Assembly: GCF_029854705.2 (NCBI RefSeq)
Contig: NZ_CP139035.1
Coordinates: forward strand, 3,433,180-3,497,179
Direction: 5' to 3'
Origin: Akkermansia sp. N21116
Lineage (GTDB): Bacteria; Verrucomicrobiota; Verrucomicrobiia; Verrucomicrobiales; Akkermansiaceae
DNA length: 64,000 bases
Positions 48,326-58,156 of this stretch are shown here, piece after piece (position 1 is the stretch's first letter; each line of letters starts with the position of its first letter). The notes under the pieces are model-generated. The model saw only the letters and a list, made by a program, of their open reading frames with translations. It was not told the DNA's origin and searched no databases. The position numbers were made by a program, and so were the translations under genes.

Positions 48326-50728
48326 ATGTCCGAAAAAACATACCGTATCGTTCCCATCCGCGACTTGACCAGCGACCAGCTTACCGAGCTGAGCAAGGCG
48401 CAAAAACTCTCCCTGTCCACCGAGGACATGGAAGTCATCCAGAAAATCTTTATCGAAGAAGGCCGGGAACCTACCGATGTCGAACTCGAAGTCATTGCCC
48501 AAACCTGGTCCGAACACTGCAAGCACCGTATCTTCTCCGCCGAGATCGAGCACACCTCCAATGGCAGCAAGGAAACGGTCAAAAGCCTGTTCAAAACCTA
48601 TATCCTGCGCCCGTCCGAGGAAATTATGGCCCGCAAGCCGGGATTCGTCCTCAGCGCATTCGTGGACAATGCCGGATTCATCGGACTGGACGACAAACTG
48701 GCCGTCTGTTTGAAGGCAGAAACGCACAATCACCCCTCTGCCATTGAGCCTTATGCAGGGGCCAACACCGGACTCGGCGGCGTCATCCGTGACATTCTCG
48801 GTGCCGGCAAAGGGGCCAAGCCTATCGCTTCCCTGGACGTTTTCTGCTTCGGAGCCCCCGACACCGATCCACGGACGATCAAGGGAGACGACGTCATCCA
48901 CCCCCTCGGCATCATGCGCGGAGTTGTCCACGGTGTCCGCGACTATGGTAACCGCATGGGCATTCCGACAGTCAGTGGAGCCATCCAGTTCGACCCGACT
49001 TACATCTACAACCCTCTCGTCTACTGCGGTACAGCCGGCGTCATTCCCCGCGAAGACATCCAGAAGGAAATGCGCCCAGGCCTGAAAATCATCGCTATCG
49101 GCGGCCGTACGGGACGCGACGGGCTCAAGGGAGCAACCTTCTCGTCCGCCGCTCTGGACGAAGCCTCCCATGAAGAAGACTTCACCGCCGTCCAGATCGG
49201 CAACCCGATCGAAGAAAAGAAGACACTTGATTTCATTCTTGAAGCCCGTGAACGCGGCCTGATCGTCTTTATCACGGACTGCGGAGCCGGAGGTTTCTCC
49301 TCTGCAGCCGGTGAAATGCTCAGCGAAACCGGCGGGGAAATCTTCCTTGAAAACGCCCCTCTCAAGGAACAGGGGCTCAAATCCTGGGAAATCTTCCTAT
49401 CCGAATCCCAGGAACGCATGGTGCTCGCCGTTGAAGAAAAAGACATTCCCGAACTTCAGAAGCTAGCCGACACCTTCCAGACGGAACTGACTGTCCTCGG
49501 ACACTCCGACGACACCGGCATCCTCAAGGTCTGGCACAACGGAGAACTCGTCTGCAGCATGGATAATTCCAAATTGCACGAAGCTCCCACCAAGCATCTG
49601 GTTTCCACCTTCGATTCAGCTCCCGCCAAAACCGGGCTCGACCTGCCGGACAAGGATCTGAACACTTCCCTCAAAACCGTCATGGCCGACTTCGCCATCG
49701 TCTCCCGCGAACCCATCATCCGCGAATACGACCACGAAGTACAGGGTAACACGATCCTCAAGCCCCTCGCCGGAGCCACAGCCGATGCTCCTCAGGACGG
49801 TTCCGTCGTCGCCGTCAACGGTTCCGACAAGTGCATGGCCATGGCCTGCGCCATCCTGCCCGAATGGGGAAAAACCGATCCCTACGCCATGGGCACCGGC
49901 ACGGTGGACGAATGTGTCCGCCAGCTCATCCTTGTTGGAGCCAATCCCGACCGCATCGGCCTGCTCGACAACTTCTGCATGGGCAATCCCCACAATCCGA
50001 AGGAACTCGGGCGCATCGTCGAATGCGTCAAGGGCATCGCCCGCGCGGCTCTGGACTACAATGCCCCGTATATTTCCGGCAAGGACTCATTCTATAACTA
50101 CTTCGAACTCGACGGCAAGGAAATCAACATCCCCGTCAGTTTCCTTTGCTCAGGATTCGGTATCGTAGAAGACCCCTCCCATGTCACGGGTTCTTCCCTG
50201 CGCCGCAATAACAGCAAGCTCTACATGATCGGTTACACGGAAGATGAAATGGGTGCTTCTGTCTTTGCCCGTATCAACGGCATCCAGGAAGCCAAAGTCC
50301 CCCAGACGGATTGCAAGGCTAACTTCGCTCTCTACAAGGCATACTATGGAGCCCTCACCGCCGGACTCGTCCTCTCCGCCCATGATATTTCGGAAGGCGG
50401 TCTCGCCGTAGCGGCTGCCGAAATGGCATTCTCCGGCAAGGGAGGCATCACGCTGGATCTCTCCAAGCTGCCGACGCGAGGCAACTGGAATTCCCCCGCA
50501 GTCCCACTCTTCAGCGAAAGCACCGGACGCATTCTCGTCGAAGTCGACCCCGACCTCGCTTCCGAATTCGAAGCAGCTATGGAAGGATTCCCCTGCGCCT
50601 GTATCGGAGAATCCACGGAGGATATCGACAGTCTCAAAGCTACATGCTGCGGAGGCAAACTCGTTCTCGACAGTTCCGTCAAAGAACTTAAGAAGCTCTG
50701 GAAAGACGGTTTGACTCCCTATTATTGA
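48326..50728 (+). CDS. purL: phosphoribosylformylglycinamidine synthase, large subunit
   Basis: ATP-dependent amidation of FGAR to FGAM using ammonia supplied by PurQ. At 800 residues it is the small-type (Bacillus-like) subunit. Motifs include AQTWSEHCKHRIF near residue 60, CLKAETHNHPSAIEPYAGA with the metal/ATP site, ITDCGAGGFSSAAGEMLSE, and a second half with GTVDECVRQLI and LVLSAHDISEGGLAVAAAEM. It lies between purS and purQ, 33 and 45 bases apart, in keeping with a three-part complex. Confidence 0.97.
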   Translation: MSEKTYRIVPIRDLTSDQLTELSKAQKLSLSTEDMEVIQKIFIEEGREPTDVELEVIAQTWSEHCKHRIFSAEIEHTSNGSKETVKSLFKTYILRPSEEIMARKPGFVLSAFVDNAGFIGLDDKLAVCLKAETHNHPSAIEPYAGANTGLGGVIRDILGAGKGAKPIASLDVFCFGAPDTDPRTIKGDDVIHPLGIMRGVVHGVRDYGNRMGIPTVSGAIQFDPTYIYNPLVYCGTAGVIPREDIQKEMRPGLKIIAIGGRTGRDGLKGATFSSAALDEASHEEDFTAVQIGNPIEEKKTLDFILEARERGLIVFITDCGAGGFSSAAGEMLSETGGEIFLENAPLKEQGLKSWEIFLSESQERMVLAVEEKDIPELQKLADTFQTELTVLGHSDDTGILKVWHNGELVCSMDNSKLHEAPTKHLVSTFDSAPAKTGLDLPDKDLNTSLKTVMADFAIVSREPIIREYDHEVQGNTILKPLAGATADAPQDGSVVAVNGSDKCMAMACAILPEWGKTDPYAMGTGTVDECVRQLILVGANPDRIGLLDNFCMGNPHNPKELGRIVECVKGIARAALDYNAPYISGKDSFYNYFELDGKEINIPVSFLCSGFGIVEDPSHVTGSSLRRNNSKLYMIGYTEDEMGASVFARINGIQEAKVPQTDCKANFALYKAYYGALTAGLVLSAHDISEGGLAVAAAEMAFSGKGGITLDLSKLPTRGNWNSPAVPLFSESTGRILVEVDPDLASEFEAAMEGFPCACIGESTEDIDSLKATCCGGKLVLDSSVKELKKLWKDGLTPYY

Positions 50729-50773
50729 TTCCTCATTCCCGTCTGATTTCAAACTTTTCCCCACCCTTTCATC

Positions 50774-51481
50774 ATGCCTCACGCACTTCTTCTCAAGTAC
50801 CCCGGTACCAACTGCGATGTGGAAACGGAACGCGCTCTTCTTGCATCCGGATTCTCCACACAGGTTCAGCCGATCGCGACGGCCACGCCGGATCATGTGA
50901 AAAAAGCCCAGCTCGTCGTCCTTAGCGGCGGTTTCAGCTATGGCGACTACGTCACCAGCGGCCGTCTTGCCCAGATGGAAACGGAACGCTTCCTCGGTGA
51001 TGCCTTGCACAAACACCACGCCAACGGAGGTTTTATCTTCGGCATCTGCAACGGATTTCAGATCCTGACCAAACTGGGGATCCTGCCCAAGGCCAGCCTC
51101 ATCAATAACAAGAGCGAACGGTTCGAATGCATATGGGATCGTCTCGTCAAAGTTTCCAAGACATCACCCTTCCTTCAGCTGCTTCCCGATGAATTCGAAC
51201 TTCCTTCCGCCCATGCGGAAGGACGCCTCGTCACCAATCCGGGAGATGCGGAAAAATACCTCGCCGAAGGACTCGTCGCTCTTCAGTACGCCGACAACCA
51301 CAACGGCTCCGCCAGCAACATTGCCGGACTTCAGGACAAAACCGGACGTGCCATGGGCCTCATGCCCCATCCGGAGCGCTTCCTCCTGCCCGACCGCCAC
51401 TATGATCGCGACTGGGCGGGCCATCCAGACTGGGGCTGGGGATACTTCTTCTTCAAGTCCGCATTCAATGCCCTGAGCTAA
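50774..51481 (+). CDS. purQ: phosphoribosylformylglycinamidine synthase, glutaminase subunit
   Basis: Class I glutamine amidotransferase giving ammonia to PurL. It starts with KYPGTNCDVETERAL, has GGFSYGDYVTSGRLA, the nucleophile Cys in FGICNGFQIL near residue 95, and the His/Glu pair in MPHPERFLLP near the C-terminus. At 235 residues it is of normal length. Last of the purine genes. The next gene starts 28 bases downstream. Confidence 0.96.
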   Translation: MPHALLLKYPGTNCDVETERALLASGFSTQVQPIATATPDHVKKAQLVVLSGGFSYGDYVTSGRLAQMETERFLGDALHKHHANGGFIFGICNGFQILTKLGILPKASLINNKSERFECIWDRLVKVSKTSPFLQLLPDEFELPSAHAEGRLVTNPGDAEKYLAEGLVALQYADNHNGSASNIAGLQDKTGRAMGLMPHPERFLLPDRHYDRDWAGHPDWGWGYFFFKSAFNALS

Positions 51482-51509
51482 GCACAGCCTTTCCCCGCCC
51501 GCCCCATCC

Positions 51510-52292
51510 ATGACCAACACGGCCCTCATCGGATCGTCCTGTCCGCTCGGAAAACTCTGGGCGTCGAAACGGTTTTACGATTACCTGTTTGAACCGGAAA
51601 ACTGGGATCTCATCCGCAACAAGCAATTCGGAGAAGTTCTTCTCATTGATCCTGCCTTCTGGGAAGGGCCGGCAGCGGCAAAGGCAGAACCGAACAAATA
51701 CGCGACGCTGACCGAAAAACTGATCCATCGTCTCCACGAAGTAAAAATCGAACGTCTTACCTACATCACAACCCTTGATCTGCTGCCTCCGGACGGTGAT
51801 GAAGATGCTGACCAGCTCACAGAAAGCAGCGATCCCTATTTGAATGACCGAATTAAGTTGAGAGACTTTCTCAACCTTCAATTTGGGAGAGTCCTTACGA
51901 TCCGCCTACCTGAACTCATTGGCCTGGGACAGGGTTTTTCCGTGCTCGATGAACTCAAAAAGACGGACAAGAATACACTTCCTGTCTCCCTGCTGGAACG
52001 CCACCAGTTCTATCCGGTTTCCCGGATCGTTGCAGATGTTGAAACGGCGTGGATGTGCGGGCTTTTCTCAGCCAATCTTGTTTCCGAGCCGGTCACGACA
52101 TTCGAACTCGTCGAAAAAATCGTGCCGGAACTTCAGGACAAGCTTCCTGTTGCGCATGAAACGGATCCCACCGGCAGCCTTCGTACATCCAAAATAGCTT
52201 TCATGTGGCATGATCCCATGACCGGCTACATTCTGGAAAAGGACGATCTATTCGAAGCCATCCGGTCAGCCTGCATCCAAGAACAACACTGA
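51510..52292 (+). CDS. NAD-dependent epimerase-like protein of unknown function
   Basis: A 260-residue protein with a Rossmann-like start (TNTALIGSSCPLGKLW, GSSCPLGK in place of the usual GxxGxxG) and the strands ERLTYITTLDLLPP, RVLTIRLPELIGLG and QFYPVSRIV, in the order of extended SDR sugar epimerases. The usual YxxxK pair is not clearly placed, so catalysis is doubtful. It probably shares the pur transcript (28-base gap), but no role in purine synthesis is known to me. Confidence 0.5.
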   Translation: MTNTALIGSSCPLGKLWASKRFYDYLFEPENWDLIRNKQFGEVLLIDPAFWEGPAAAKAEPNKYATLTEKLIHRLHEVKIERLTYITTLDLLPPDGDEDADQLTESSDPYLNDRIKLRDFLNLQFGRVLTIRLPELIGLGQGFSVLDELKKTDKNTLPVSLLERHQFYPVSRIVADVETAWMCGLFSANLVSEPVTTFELVEKIVPELQDKLPVAHETDPTGSLRTSKIAFMWHDPMTGYILEKDDLFEAIRSACIQEQH

Positions 52293-52372
52293 AAGTTTTT
52301 TTCACTACAATCTGACGCCGTATCCCGGCCCGTATCCATGGAAGTATAAATTCCACTACTCGCTGATTTCCA

Positions 52373-52416
52373 TCTTGACACGGGGCCAGGATAGCCTCAA
52401 AAGTCTGATGTCAAGA
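52373..52416 (+). other. inverted repeat upstream of divIC
   Basis: TCTTGACA (52373-52380) and TGTCAAGA (52409-52416), exact 8-bp arms 28 bases apart, ending 7 bases before the divIC ATG. The left arm contains a perfect -35 hexamer TTGACA, but no good -10 follows at 17 bases. It could be an operator or an RNA hairpin masking the start. Confidence 0.3.
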
Positions 52417-52423
52417 CATAGCT

Positions 52424-52792
52424 ATGTTTTTTTCCCGCCGGCGCCATTCCAAATACACGCTTAACGAACTTGCCGTTCGGAGACAAAAGCGTGTAGAAGT
52501 CGTCCGGCATACCCTGCCTTTATTTGCGACGGTGCTGTTTTTTTTAATGGCAGCCCTTCTTTCCCTCCTTTGCCTCAAGCCTTGGAAAGAGCTCAGAAAT
52601 CTGGAACAGGAACAAAGTTTTACACGGGCCAAGCTGGAAAAAGCCCACATCCGCCTCAAGCAAGCCAAACAGGAATACATCTGGATGGCTCAGGATCCGG
52701 AATATTTTGAAATGATTGCCAGGGATAAAAACAACCTTGCTCTCCCGGAAGAAAACATCATCCGTATCGAACCGGTGCATTCCATTCATTGA
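52424..52792 (+). CDS. septum formation initiator family protein (DivIC/FtsL-like)
   Basis: Small bitopic division protein. A basic cytoplasmic N-terminus (SRRRHSKYTL) is followed by one membrane helix about residues 35-55 (LFATVLFFLMAALLSLLCL), then a periplasmic coiled coil (ELRNLEQEQSFTRAKLEKAHIRLKQ written as heptads about 60-90) and the family end EMIARDKNNLALPEENIIR. Size (122 residues) and layout fit DivIC/FtsB. It is probably recruited with FtsL and FtsQ at the septum. No other division genes are adjacent. Confidence 0.8.
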   Translation: MFFSRRRHSKYTLNELAVRRQKRVEVVRHTLPLFATVLFFLMAALLSLLCLKPWKELRNLEQEQSFTRAKLEKAHIRLKQAKQEYIWMAQDPEYFEMIARDKNNLALPEENIIRIEPVHSIH

Positions 52793-52852
52793 TTCCCACC
52801 GTGTGCCGGAGGTGCTCCGCAGGAATTTTCCCTCCCCATCCAACCATAAAAA

Positions 52853-52875
52853 ATGCCTTCCTCAAGGGAAGGCAT
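52853..52875 (-). terminator. terminator of the small membrane-protein gene pair
   Basis: ATGCCTTCC (52853-52861) and GGAAGGCAT (52867-52875) form a 9-bp stem with a 5-base loop. Read leftwards it is followed by TTTTTT. It also separates this pair from the convergent divIC gene. Confidence 0.85.
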
Positions 52876-52900
52876 GGATGAGACAAGGCAAACGATTTAT

Positions 52901-53299
52901 TCAGAATACGAGACCGACGATTTCCGAATCGCTCATATCAGCAACGGACTCCTGTGAAGAAAGCAGGCATACGGCATCTTGCAGGCTTTCACTACCCAAA
53001 GAGGCATAAGCCACATCCAGCAGAAGCTCGTCATCCACAACCTGTACAGCATAAGTATCCTGAGACACGGAGGAATCCTGCAAGGAAATGACCAAACTCA
53101 CGCAGACGACCAAGGCTGCCGCCACCGCTCCGCTCCACTTCCAGCGTCCCCATGAACCATGGGGCACAGGCACCGCAGGCTGTTCTACCGCGGAAATCTT
53201 CGCCATGATGGAATCGGCAAATCCGGCAGGGGCCTTAGCCCGCTCCGCCTTGCCAAGCAAATCCCATAATGGACGGTCTTCCTGATTCATTTCTTCCAT
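52901..53299 (-). CDS. small membrane protein, possibly anti-sigma-like
   Basis: A 132-residue protein with a soluble acidic N-terminus (EDRPLWDLLGKAERAKAPAG), one membrane helix about residues 52-72 (WSGAVAAALVVCVSLVISL) and an acidic periplasmic tail. The layout (short cytoplasmic segment with a W-x-LLGKA-x-P-x-FA pattern, then one helix) resembles anti-sigma factors or their regulators, but no sigma factor gene is next to it. I do not recognise a family. A second in-frame Met at 53290 may be the real start. It lies 51 bases downstream of another small membrane protein gene. Confidence 0.5.
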   Translation of the reverse strand: MEEMNQEDRPLWDLLGKAERAKAPAGFADSIMAKISAVEQPAVPVPHGSWGRWKWSGAVAAALVVCVSLVISLQDSSVSQDTYAVQVVDDELLLDVAYASLGSESLQDAVCLLSSQESVADMSDSEIVGLVF

Positions 53300-53350
53300 A
53301 GTACTTCTGACTATTAAACACGCGGATTGAAAAAAAGTTCTGCACCGGAC

Positions 53351-53743
53351 TCATTTTTTTTCATCCTTCATGCGTTGCCAGTTCCCTGCCATGCCACCGT
53401 CCATCAGGGAGCGGCGTTTGGCACTGCGTGATTTTACCTTGTCTCTCCCTTCGAATTCAAGCAAAGCCGTAAAAAAAGGAGTTTTTCCATCATCCCTCAG
53501 TAGAATCATCTCGCATGGATCCTTATCCGTATCCATCCTGTAGGAGAAGGTATGCCCTCTCCGGTCGTCCGGCAGAGAAAAACGTATTTCATGGGGCGAC
53601 ACATGAGCCTCAACCCGATAATGGGGATCGACCCAATCCCCAAGAACAACCTCGCGAGGATCCGGTTTCTCCCCCAGCAGAAAAAACAGGATAACCGCAA
53701 GAAGCACCCCGGCAACGGCAAAAACAACGACTTTCCTATTCAC
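53351..53743 (-). CDS. small single-helix exported/membrane protein, unknown
   Basis: A 130-residue protein with an N-terminal membrane helix (VVVFAVAGVLLAVILFFLLG, residues 4-23) and a polar remainder that looks periplasmic (VLGDWVDPHYRVEAHVSPHE, SLPDDRRGHTFSYRMDTDKD), resembling a small lipocalin-like or DUF-type sheet. The end is strongly basic and charged. No family is recognised. It is probably co-transcribed with the next leftward gene. Confidence 0.5.
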   Translation of the reverse strand: MNRKVVVFAVAGVLLAVILFFLLGEKPDPREVVLGDWVDPHYRVEAHVSPHEIRFSLPDDRRGHTFSYRMDTDKDPCEMILLRDDGKTPFFTALLEFEGRDKVKSRSAKRRSLMDGGMAGNWQRMKDEKK

Positions 53744-53786
53744 TCTTTTGTTCTATGGGAAAAAAATCTATCCCGCAAGACAGGAA

Positions 53787-53824
53787 GTGCCGCCTACCGG
53801 GAATATCCTTCCGGTAGGCGGCAC
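53787..53824 (-). terminator. terminator-like hairpin after eno
   Basis: Perfect 14-bp stem (GTGCCGCCTACCGG at 53787-53800 with its complement at 53811-53824), 10-base loop, weak T content afterwards (TTCCTGTCTT). It lies 18 bases past the eno stop. Confidence 0.75.
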
Positions 53825-53842
53825 CTCATTCAAATCATTTCA

Positions 53843-55207
<1,365 letters not shown>

Positions 55208-55264
55208 TCAAGTTTAACGCATATTTGGATTGAACCATGCACCGATTCATATACGTTGTTTGGC

Positions 55265-55894
55265 ATGTCCCGGTACCATGGAGAACAAGTACTCGTTATT
55301 CCCCGATCCGCTTTTGAAGAAGCCGGTTACTTTCAGGGGACCAGCCCGGAGGCCAGCCATCTGCTGGACGCCTGCATGAAGCCGGGGGTAGCCCGTTTCA
55401 TGGATCGGGAAGCAGCGGAGCAGGATTCCTCCTTCAAACAGATTATTCCTTATGGAATTTTCGTTCGCGACGGTAAAATCCTCCATTACACCCGCGGAGG
55501 CTCCGGAGGAGAAGCCAGACTGCACGACAAAGGTTCTCTCGGTATCGGCGGACATATCAACCCCATCGATAACCAGGAAGATACCATCACCCTCGCTACT
55601 TACATGGCCGGAGTCGACCGAGAAGTCCGCGAAGAAATTAGCATCAAAGGATCCTACACCCAGCACGTCATTGGAGCCATTAATGATGACACCAACGACG
55701 TCGGAGCCGTCCATCTCGGTATCGTCCACCTCTTTGAACTGGAATCGGGCGACGTCACATCCAACGAGTCCGCCCTAGCCAACCTTTCTTTCAAATCCCC
55801 GGAAGAACTGGAATCCTCCGAACTGTTCGACCGACTGGAAACATGGGCTCAACTCGCCCTCCGCCTTTTCCGTAACAGTTCTTCAGCCAAATAA
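55265..55894 (+). CDS. NUDIX-type predicted phosphoesterase
   Basis: NUDIX hydrolase-like protein of 209 residues with GSLGIGGHINPIDNQED, an insert, then VDREVREEISI, the R-E-x-x-E-E core of the Nudix box. Compared with the textbook box, the Gly-His part and the RE-x-x-EE part are spaced further apart, as in the COG4112-type predicted phosphoesterases (family placement from memory). It starts MSRYHGEQVLVIPRS at ATG 55265, and an in-frame TTG lies at 55256. Substrate unknown. It is followed 34 bases later by nanA, so it may be part of that transcript. Confidence 0.7.
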   Translation: MSRYHGEQVLVIPRSAFEEAGYFQGTSPEASHLLDACMKPGVARFMDREAAEQDSSFKQIIPYGIFVRDGKILHYTRGGSGGEARLHDKGSLGIGGHINPIDNQEDTITLATYMAGVDREVREEISIKGSYTQHVIGAINDDTNDVGAVHLGIVHLFELESGDVTSNESALANLSFKSPEELESSELFDRLETWAQLALRLFRNSSSAK

Positions 55895-55928
55895 TCCCCC
55901 CTTCTATCAACATCAACAGAAGACTCCC

Positions 55929-56849
55929 ATGAATTCCCAATTAAAACTCCACGGTCTCGTCGCCGCAGTCCATACGCCGTTCCTCGAAAACGGAGACCTG
56001 AACCCCGCAGCCGTTGCCGACCAGGCACGCCACCTGTCCGAACAAAACGTCAAACTTGCCTTCATCACCGGCAGTACGGGAGAGTCCTCTTCCATGCAGC
56101 TTGCCGAACGCAAGGAAATCTATGCCGCATGGAAAGAAGCAGGTGAGAAGTATGGCGTCGGCGTTATCGCCCACACCGGTTCCAACAGCATCCGCGATGC
56201 CCGGGAACTGGCAGCCTATGCCCAGGAACTCGGTTTCCTGGCCACAAGTTCGCTTGCACCGTCCTATTACAAGCCCGGCACTCTGGAACTCCTTGTCGAT
56301 TGCTGCGCCGAAGCTGCAGCAGGAGCTCCCAACCTCCCTTACTACTTCTACGACATCCCCGTGTTGACCGGCGTCCGCTTCAGTCCCGTCGCCTTCCTCA
56401 AACTGGCCAAGGAACGCATCCCCAATTTTGCAGGGATCAAATTCACCAATCCCGATCTTGCCCTGTACATGGATGCTCTGAACTATGAAACTGGTGCATT
56501 CGACCTCCCCTGGGGCGTTGACGAATGGTTCCTGGGCGCCCTCGCCACCGGAGCCAAAGGTGCCGTCGGCAGTTCCTTCAACTTTGCTCCCGCCCTGTAC
56601 CAGAAACTCATGGCTTCCTATGCGGAAGGAGACTTGGCTACGGCTCACGAATGTCAGCTCCTTTCCGTCAAAATGATCAACATCCTGGCGTCTAAAGGCT
56701 ACATGGGATGTGCCAAAGCAGTCCTCGGCTGGCAGGGAGTCCCGCTGGGACCGGCCCGCCTGCCCCAGGGCAATCCGTCCGCAACTGCCCTGAAGGAACT
56801 CCGGGCAGAACTCGAAGCCATCGGCTTCTTCCAGTGGGCACTCAACTAA
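55929..56849 (+). CDS. nanA: N-acetylneuraminate lyase
   Basis: Cytosolic aldolase splitting sialic acid into N-acetylmannosamine and pyruvate. At 306 residues it shows the DHDPS/NAL pattern GLVAAVHTPFLENGDL, FITGSTGESSSM (carboxylate-binding Gly-Ser-Thr-Gly-Glu), the catalytic Tyr in PYYFYDIPVLTGV, the Schiff-base Lys in FAGIKFTNPD and GAKGAVGSSFNF. The overall form matches eukaryote/Bacteroidetes-like NanA. The epimerase gene begins 11 bases downstream, so the two genes form a sialic-acid breakdown unit. No transporter or kinase lies alongside. Confidence 0.93.
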   Translation: MNSQLKLHGLVAAVHTPFLENGDLNPAAVADQARHLSEQNVKLAFITGSTGESSSMQLAERKEIYAAWKEAGEKYGVGVIAHTGSNSIRDARELAAYAQELGFLATSSLAPSYYKPGTLELLVDCCAEAAAGAPNLPYYFYDIPVLTGVRFSPVAFLKLAKERIPNFAGIKFTNPDLALYMDALNYETGAFDLPWGVDEWFLGALATGAKGAVGSSFNFAPALYQKLMASYAEGDLATAHECQLLSVKMINILASKGYMGCAKAVLGWQGVPLGPARLPQGNPSATALKELRAELEAIGFFQWALN

Positions 56850-56860
56850 TCCGGTCAACC

Positions 56861-58045
56861 ATGAGCGATTCTCTCGATCTGAAAGAACTGGGCGAATTCT
56901 ATAAAGACCGCCTGCTCAACGACGTTGTCCCGTTTTGGTTCCCCCGCGCCGTTGATACCCGGCATGGAGGCCTTCTGCATTGCTTCGATGCGGACGGCTC
57001 CATCGTCGATACCGACAAATCCGTCTGGGCCCAGGGCCGTATGGCCTGGATGCTGCTGACCATGTATCAGAGCATCGAGAAACGTCCGGAATGGCTTGCA
57101 TGGGCGGAAAGCGCCCTCACTTTCCTGGAGCGCTACTGCGTCGACCCGTCCGATGGCCGCATGTACTTCCATGTAGCCCAGGACGGCACCCCGATTCGCA
57201 AGCGCCGTTATGCCTACAGCGAATCGTTTGCCGCTATTTCCTTCGCCGCCCATGCGGCCGCTACGGGGAACGGCGACTCAGCCGTCAAGGCACGCCATTG
57301 GTTCGATATCTTCACCCGGATCCACTTCGAACCCGGAGCCATGGAACCGAAGTTCACGGGTAACCGCCCGGCAACCGATCTGGGCTCCCGGATGATCACC
57401 CTCGTCACCGCCCAGGAAATGCGCCGGTTTCTGGGCAAAGACCCCTTATTCACTCAATGGATCGACCGTTGCATCAACGACCTGGTCACCCTGTTCATGA
57501 AGCCCGACATCAAGGCAGTCATGGAAGTCGTAGCTCCGGACGGCAGCATCATTGATCATTTCAATGAACGTACGCTGAATCCCGGCCATACGATCGAAGG
57601 CGGATGGTTCGTCCTGGAAGAAGCCCGGCAACGCGGCAACGACCCAGCCCTGATCAAAATCGGCTGCGACATGATCGACTGGGCCTTCGCACGCGGATGG
57701 GACCGGGAACAAGGCGGACTGCTCTACTATTGCGACGTTTACAACAAACCCGTCCAGGAATACTGGCACAACATGAAATTCTGGTGGCCTCACGACGAAG
57801 CCCTCATCGGTTCCATGCTTGCCTATGTCCTGACGGGAGAATCCCGCTACGCCACCATGCACAACATGGTGCACGAGTGGTCCTTCAACCACTTCCAGGA
57901 CAAAGAAAACGGAGAATGGTTCGGCTATCTCAACCGCGACGGTTCCCCTTCCAATACACTCAAGGGCAGCCTGTGGAAATCCTTCTTCCACCACCCGCGC
58001 GCCCTATGGACTTGCGCCAAGTATTGCGGGGTCATCAACGACTGA
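56861..58045 (+). CDS. N-acylglucosamine 2-epimerase (AGE/RnBP family)
   Basis: Interconverts N-acetylmannosamine and N-acetylglucosamine, taking the NanA product into amino-sugar metabolism. At 394 residues it has the (alpha/alpha)6 barrel family patterns: VPFWFPRAVDTRHGGLLHC, KSVWAQGRMAWML, YAYSESFAAISFAAHA, LNPGHTIEGGWFVLEEA with the active-site His, and WWPHDEALIGSMLAY. ATG 56861 (MSDSLDLKEL) is chosen. The open frame upstream overlaps nanA. This nanA plus AGE-type epimerase pairing replaces NanE in Bacteroidetes-like sialic-acid routes. A terminator follows. Confidence 0.92.
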   Translation: MSDSLDLKELGEFYKDRLLNDVVPFWFPRAVDTRHGGLLHCFDADGSIVDTDKSVWAQGRMAWMLLTMYQSIEKRPEWLAWAESALTFLERYCVDPSDGRMYFHVAQDGTPIRKRRYAYSESFAAISFAAHAAATGNGDSAVKARHWFDIFTRIHFEPGAMEPKFTGNRPATDLGSRMITLVTAQEMRRFLGKDPLFTQWIDRCINDLVTLFMKPDIKAVMEVVAPDGSIIDHFNERTLNPGHTIEGGWFVLEEARQRGNDPALIKIGCDMIDWAFARGWDREQGGLLYYCDVYNKPVQEYWHNMKFWWPHDEALIGSMLAYVLTGESRYATMHNMVHEWSFNHFQDKENGEWFGYLNRDGSPSNTLKGSLWKSFFHHPRALWTCAKYCGVIND

Positions 58046-58074
58046 TGCCGTAAGTTAAAAACACATTTGGATCC

Positions 58075-58110
58075 AACGGTTCGCACCACATTTGATGCGA
58101 ACCGTTTTTT
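58075..58110 (+). terminator. terminator of the nanA-epimerase unit
   Basis: AACGGTTCGCA (58075-58085) and TGCGAACCGTT (58096-58106), perfect 11-bp stem, 10-base loop, then TTTT. Confidence 0.9.
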
Positions 58111-58156
58111 CGCTTTCCAAACCCGAATTTTCGTTTCATTATCTGCCCGCCTCCTT

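Noticed and set aside
47096..49171. 691-codon open frame on the minus strand opposite purC, purS and purL
   Set aside because: Shadow of GC-biased codon use. It spans three recognisable genes and its translation shows no family motifs. The same holds for the 553-codon frame at 2346-4007, 363-codon at 4855-5946, 376-codon at 6115-7245 and 486-codon at 40622-42082.
51510..52292. Assignment of the 260-residue gene as a sugar epimerase of the glycan pathway
   Set aside because: Lies after purQ, lacks a clear YxxxK pair and has an atypical nucleotide loop, so only a fold-level call is justified.
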